Of a stretch of 64,000 bases of DNA, positions 61,671 to 64,000 are shown piece by piece. Position 1 is the stretch's first letter. Each line of letters starts with the position of its first letter. The stretch spans positions 1-64,000 of the forward strand of contig NW_026570399.1 in the NCBI RefSeq assembly GCF_019649055.1, written 5' to 3'. The notes below the pieces were generated by a model. That model was not told the origin of the DNA. It ran no database searches and was given only the letters and a program-made list of their open reading frames with translations. The position numbers were made by a program, and so were the translations under genes. The DNA comes from Paramacrobiotus metropolitanus (lineage: Eukaryota; Tardigrada; Eutardigrada; Parachela; Macrobiotidae).

Positions 61671-64000
61671 AAGATCCGCATGGCCACAGATCGCAAATTG
61701 TAATCGCGGAATAGGAAAAAGGAAGAGAAAGAAAAAAAGGAAAAAAATAGTAAAAAATAGGAAATGTTATAATGTCAATAGAAATAGGAAAAAAAGGTTA
61801 ATTTGAAGAAAAAGAGTGGAAGATATGTTTTATGTGTTGTGGCATCCTTTACATGCCACATATTCAGAAAAAGGTTCAAAAGATTAATACGAGTAATATA
61901 CTGAAGTTCCGGTTGCAATTAACGCTAATTATTGGAGTTTGTAGGAATACTGTGTGGGATAATCGCCCATGATCGCCCAACTGCCAAACTATCGCATTAC
62001 AGAATGGAGTTCTACATGCAAGCAGAATAATTTCTAGGCTGCCTTTTGTGGCATTTGCCAGCGAATGTCAAAATAAATCCATAATCTCAACAAAATTGTC
62101 GAACGTCGAATATTGTACGCTAGAGTGCCCACAAGGCAGTAATAACGTCCGTGATTTCACCTACATGTTTCACAAGAACCGTGTTTCATGGTATTTGGTA
62201 AGTTACATAAGCTGTTTGCATCTGGAATAAATAAGAATTAAGCAGTAGGTATCTGTAGATCTTAGAGAACTCGTATGTCGTAAATTTTATTTTTTTACAG
62301 CACATGGACATGGTGATATGATCATATGCGTATAAATAGACAATAATATGTGCACACACGAATGACAAAAAAACTACGTGTTTTTTGCAGTTACAAACTT
62401 TTCTGGAAACACACGTCTGGAAACTGTACACCGTACTTTAATTTCTTTTAATCAAGGACAGAGTAGTAGGAAAAAAATTATGTTGTGCAGTGCGCATAAC
62501 CAAGCAACACCAACTGTATGACGGGTGCTTGTAACTTGTAAGTACAGTTGAAAATTTCGCAATTCATGTCAGCTGTCAAATAACCAATAAGCACTGTAAC
62601 TGGCTAATGGTAATAACCTTGTCAGTTGTAAATTGCTTCAAAGTTCGTTTAGCTATACTCTGCTCTACTGTTCTACCATAAGAAAACATGTAAAAGCTAA
62701 ACCGTAAAAAAGCGCTATGAGTGCTATACTGTAGTCATTGTCCAAGTGCATGTATATGCTTATAATACACTGCGACAGTGCTGCTTAGTGCTTACTGTTT
62801 CTGCAGTGCAGTTTGAGAATTGAGAAAGTCAAACGATTCTATGTGACGTGTGTTTGCGGTATCCTTTGCAATCATCAACGGCACAAACGGTCTGGTGGCG
62901 TTCTCTGAACGCGAGGTATCTTCAACGAATGCCATCCAACGATAACCATGTCTGGAGTTTGTACACACCGGCCACTTGTTTCGCTGCTCAAAGGCCGTTT
63001 ATATTGTCCACCGCTAGATTGCCCGTCCAGAAATGACGAAACTCCCAGCCCACACTTTTCACACCCCGAGATGCATGGAGTGAAAGTGTCGTGGAGGTTT
63101 GTCCGAAAGGTTAAGGGGTGCTGCCAGATGGTAACCTGGCTCATTGGCGACGACATTGGAGTCTCATTCAGACCCGAATGACAACGTTCAAGAGCTTGGC
63201 TAATTTCTTGAATGTGACAAATGCTAATTCACATATTTTGTTGATTACGCACCTTAATGTAAGACCTCGATGCGGATACTGTTCACCGTTTGTAAAATCG
63301 TTTTCAGCGGTCGCAAGAACGCATTTTTCCATTCCGTACATTGTTTTAGGGAAGCCTGTCTAATGTGACAATGCCATCGGCATCCCTGATTTTCATCCAG
63401 ATGCATTTGCCAATATGCTAAAGTGCGTGAAGACATTCTTAACTATGCAGATATTTATGATATTGTGTTGGAGTGCATATATTTTGTGATAAGGTGCGCT
63501 TGAGTGCTGTGTGTTAGACTGGTAATCATTTTCACGCCTTGCAGTTTTCTCTACAGTATACCCGGACGCCTAGTTAAGTGCTGACGGTGTCTTCGAGATC
63601 ATCGTCCGCGCCGACAAAACGATTTCTCGAATCTGTTCAGATTTGCGCTGGCTTCGTCGGGAACCATTTGGATGCCTACACTGGAATCGCCTGGGCTCTT
63701 TAAACCAGGCACGTTTGACTTGTTTCTGTAGCGTTACTGTTTTATTACACCAACGTCTACTTGTATTTTCAAACGTGAAAAATGGCTTTCTTTGTCATGC
63801 GGGCTGTTGGCTTGCTGGCATAATTATACATCTGATCCACGATCCACTGGACCAGCGCTAGTGTATTGTAGTGATTGATGCTGACGTTTTAGTTGAACTG
63901 CGGTCGCAGGAATCCACTAACATCCTGTTGGGTACATTTCCAAACCATTCTGCAACGAGACACGCTATCTGAGGAGGAACACGTCATTCACTTTGCTGCT
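61670..64000. other. no supportable gene
   Basis: A purine-rich run (GGAAAAAGGAAGAGAAAGAA) lies at 61,710-61,760. Short ORFs at 62,848-63,363 on both strands overlap each other and show no domain. Nothing else stands out. Confidence 0.4.

Noticed and set aside
1-64000. CRISPR arrays, rRNA or tRNA genes
   Set aside because: No direct-repeat/spacer pattern, no rRNA core motif and no cloverleaf-compatible sequence noticed. The regularly spaced hairpin units are too short and lack unique spacers.

Overview
The window is nuclear DNA of an animal, most likely an invertebrate. Evidence: a spliced-gene fragment resembling FMR1/FXR (Tudor plus KH), an F-box-like exon, splice-site-flanked small exons, and many classes of eukaryotic transposon. 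The phylum cannot be fixed from sequence alone. Intact host genes are nearly absent. The region is a nest of transposable elements, and several of them are bounded precisely by direct inspection of terminal repeats and target-site duplications (TSDs).

Layout. (1) About 1-11,601 (+): 3' part of a very large LTR element (called E1 here). It is T-poor and GC-richer than the rest. It has about 7.7 kb of coding sequence in many frames with no recognisable protease, RT or integrase, then about 3 kb of non-coding sequence packed with small hairpins, then a probable 3' LTR. (2) 11.6-28.4 kb: copies of one multi-kb dispersed repeat (family A), decayed minus-strand gene-like blocks sharing a Cys-rich exon, a TTAA-flanked 0.9-kb MITE, a long inverted repeat, a 1.8-kb gag-only LTR element with 100-bp LTRs, and a 5'-truncated LINE with a 12-bp TSD. 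(3) 32.5-39.6 kb: an FMR1/FXR-like fragment split by a TA-flanked MITE, and an F-box-like gene split by a 3.96-kb Mutator-type element (120-bp TIRs, 9-bp TSD, itself holding two further elements) and by a 473-bp solo LTR. (4) 39.9-40.6 kb: a 0.69-kb foldback. (5) 45.4-47.9 kb: small candidate exons on the minus strand. (6) 48.5-54.2 kb (-): a second gag-encoding LTR element (E2) with a candidate initiator-Met primer site, a coiled-coil-rich Gag, a zinc knuckle and a 36-bp-period hairpin array. (7) 54.4-56.8 kb (-): a LINE with RT and endonuclease-like domains, broken by frame changes and bounded by a 10-bp TSD. (8) 56.9-64 kb: more family A copies, a second TA-flanked MITE and non-coding DNA.

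Most notable: in both LTR elements the non-coding part carries arrays of short hairpins in which the loop is constant while the stem changes on both sides together. This is what selection on RNA pairing looks like. In E1 at least twelve hairpins share a CACAGAA-type loop and five share an AGAAA loop. In E2 five share a 9-nt loop at exactly 36-nt spacing. The TA-flanked MITEs show a related pattern: their 36-bp TIRs have a 15-nt core that differs completely between the two elements but is identical at both ends of each.

Frame changes are widespread in the long coding tracts (E1, E2, the LINE). They may be real decay, real overlapping frames, or residual assembly indels. Raw reads or other copies are needed to choose.
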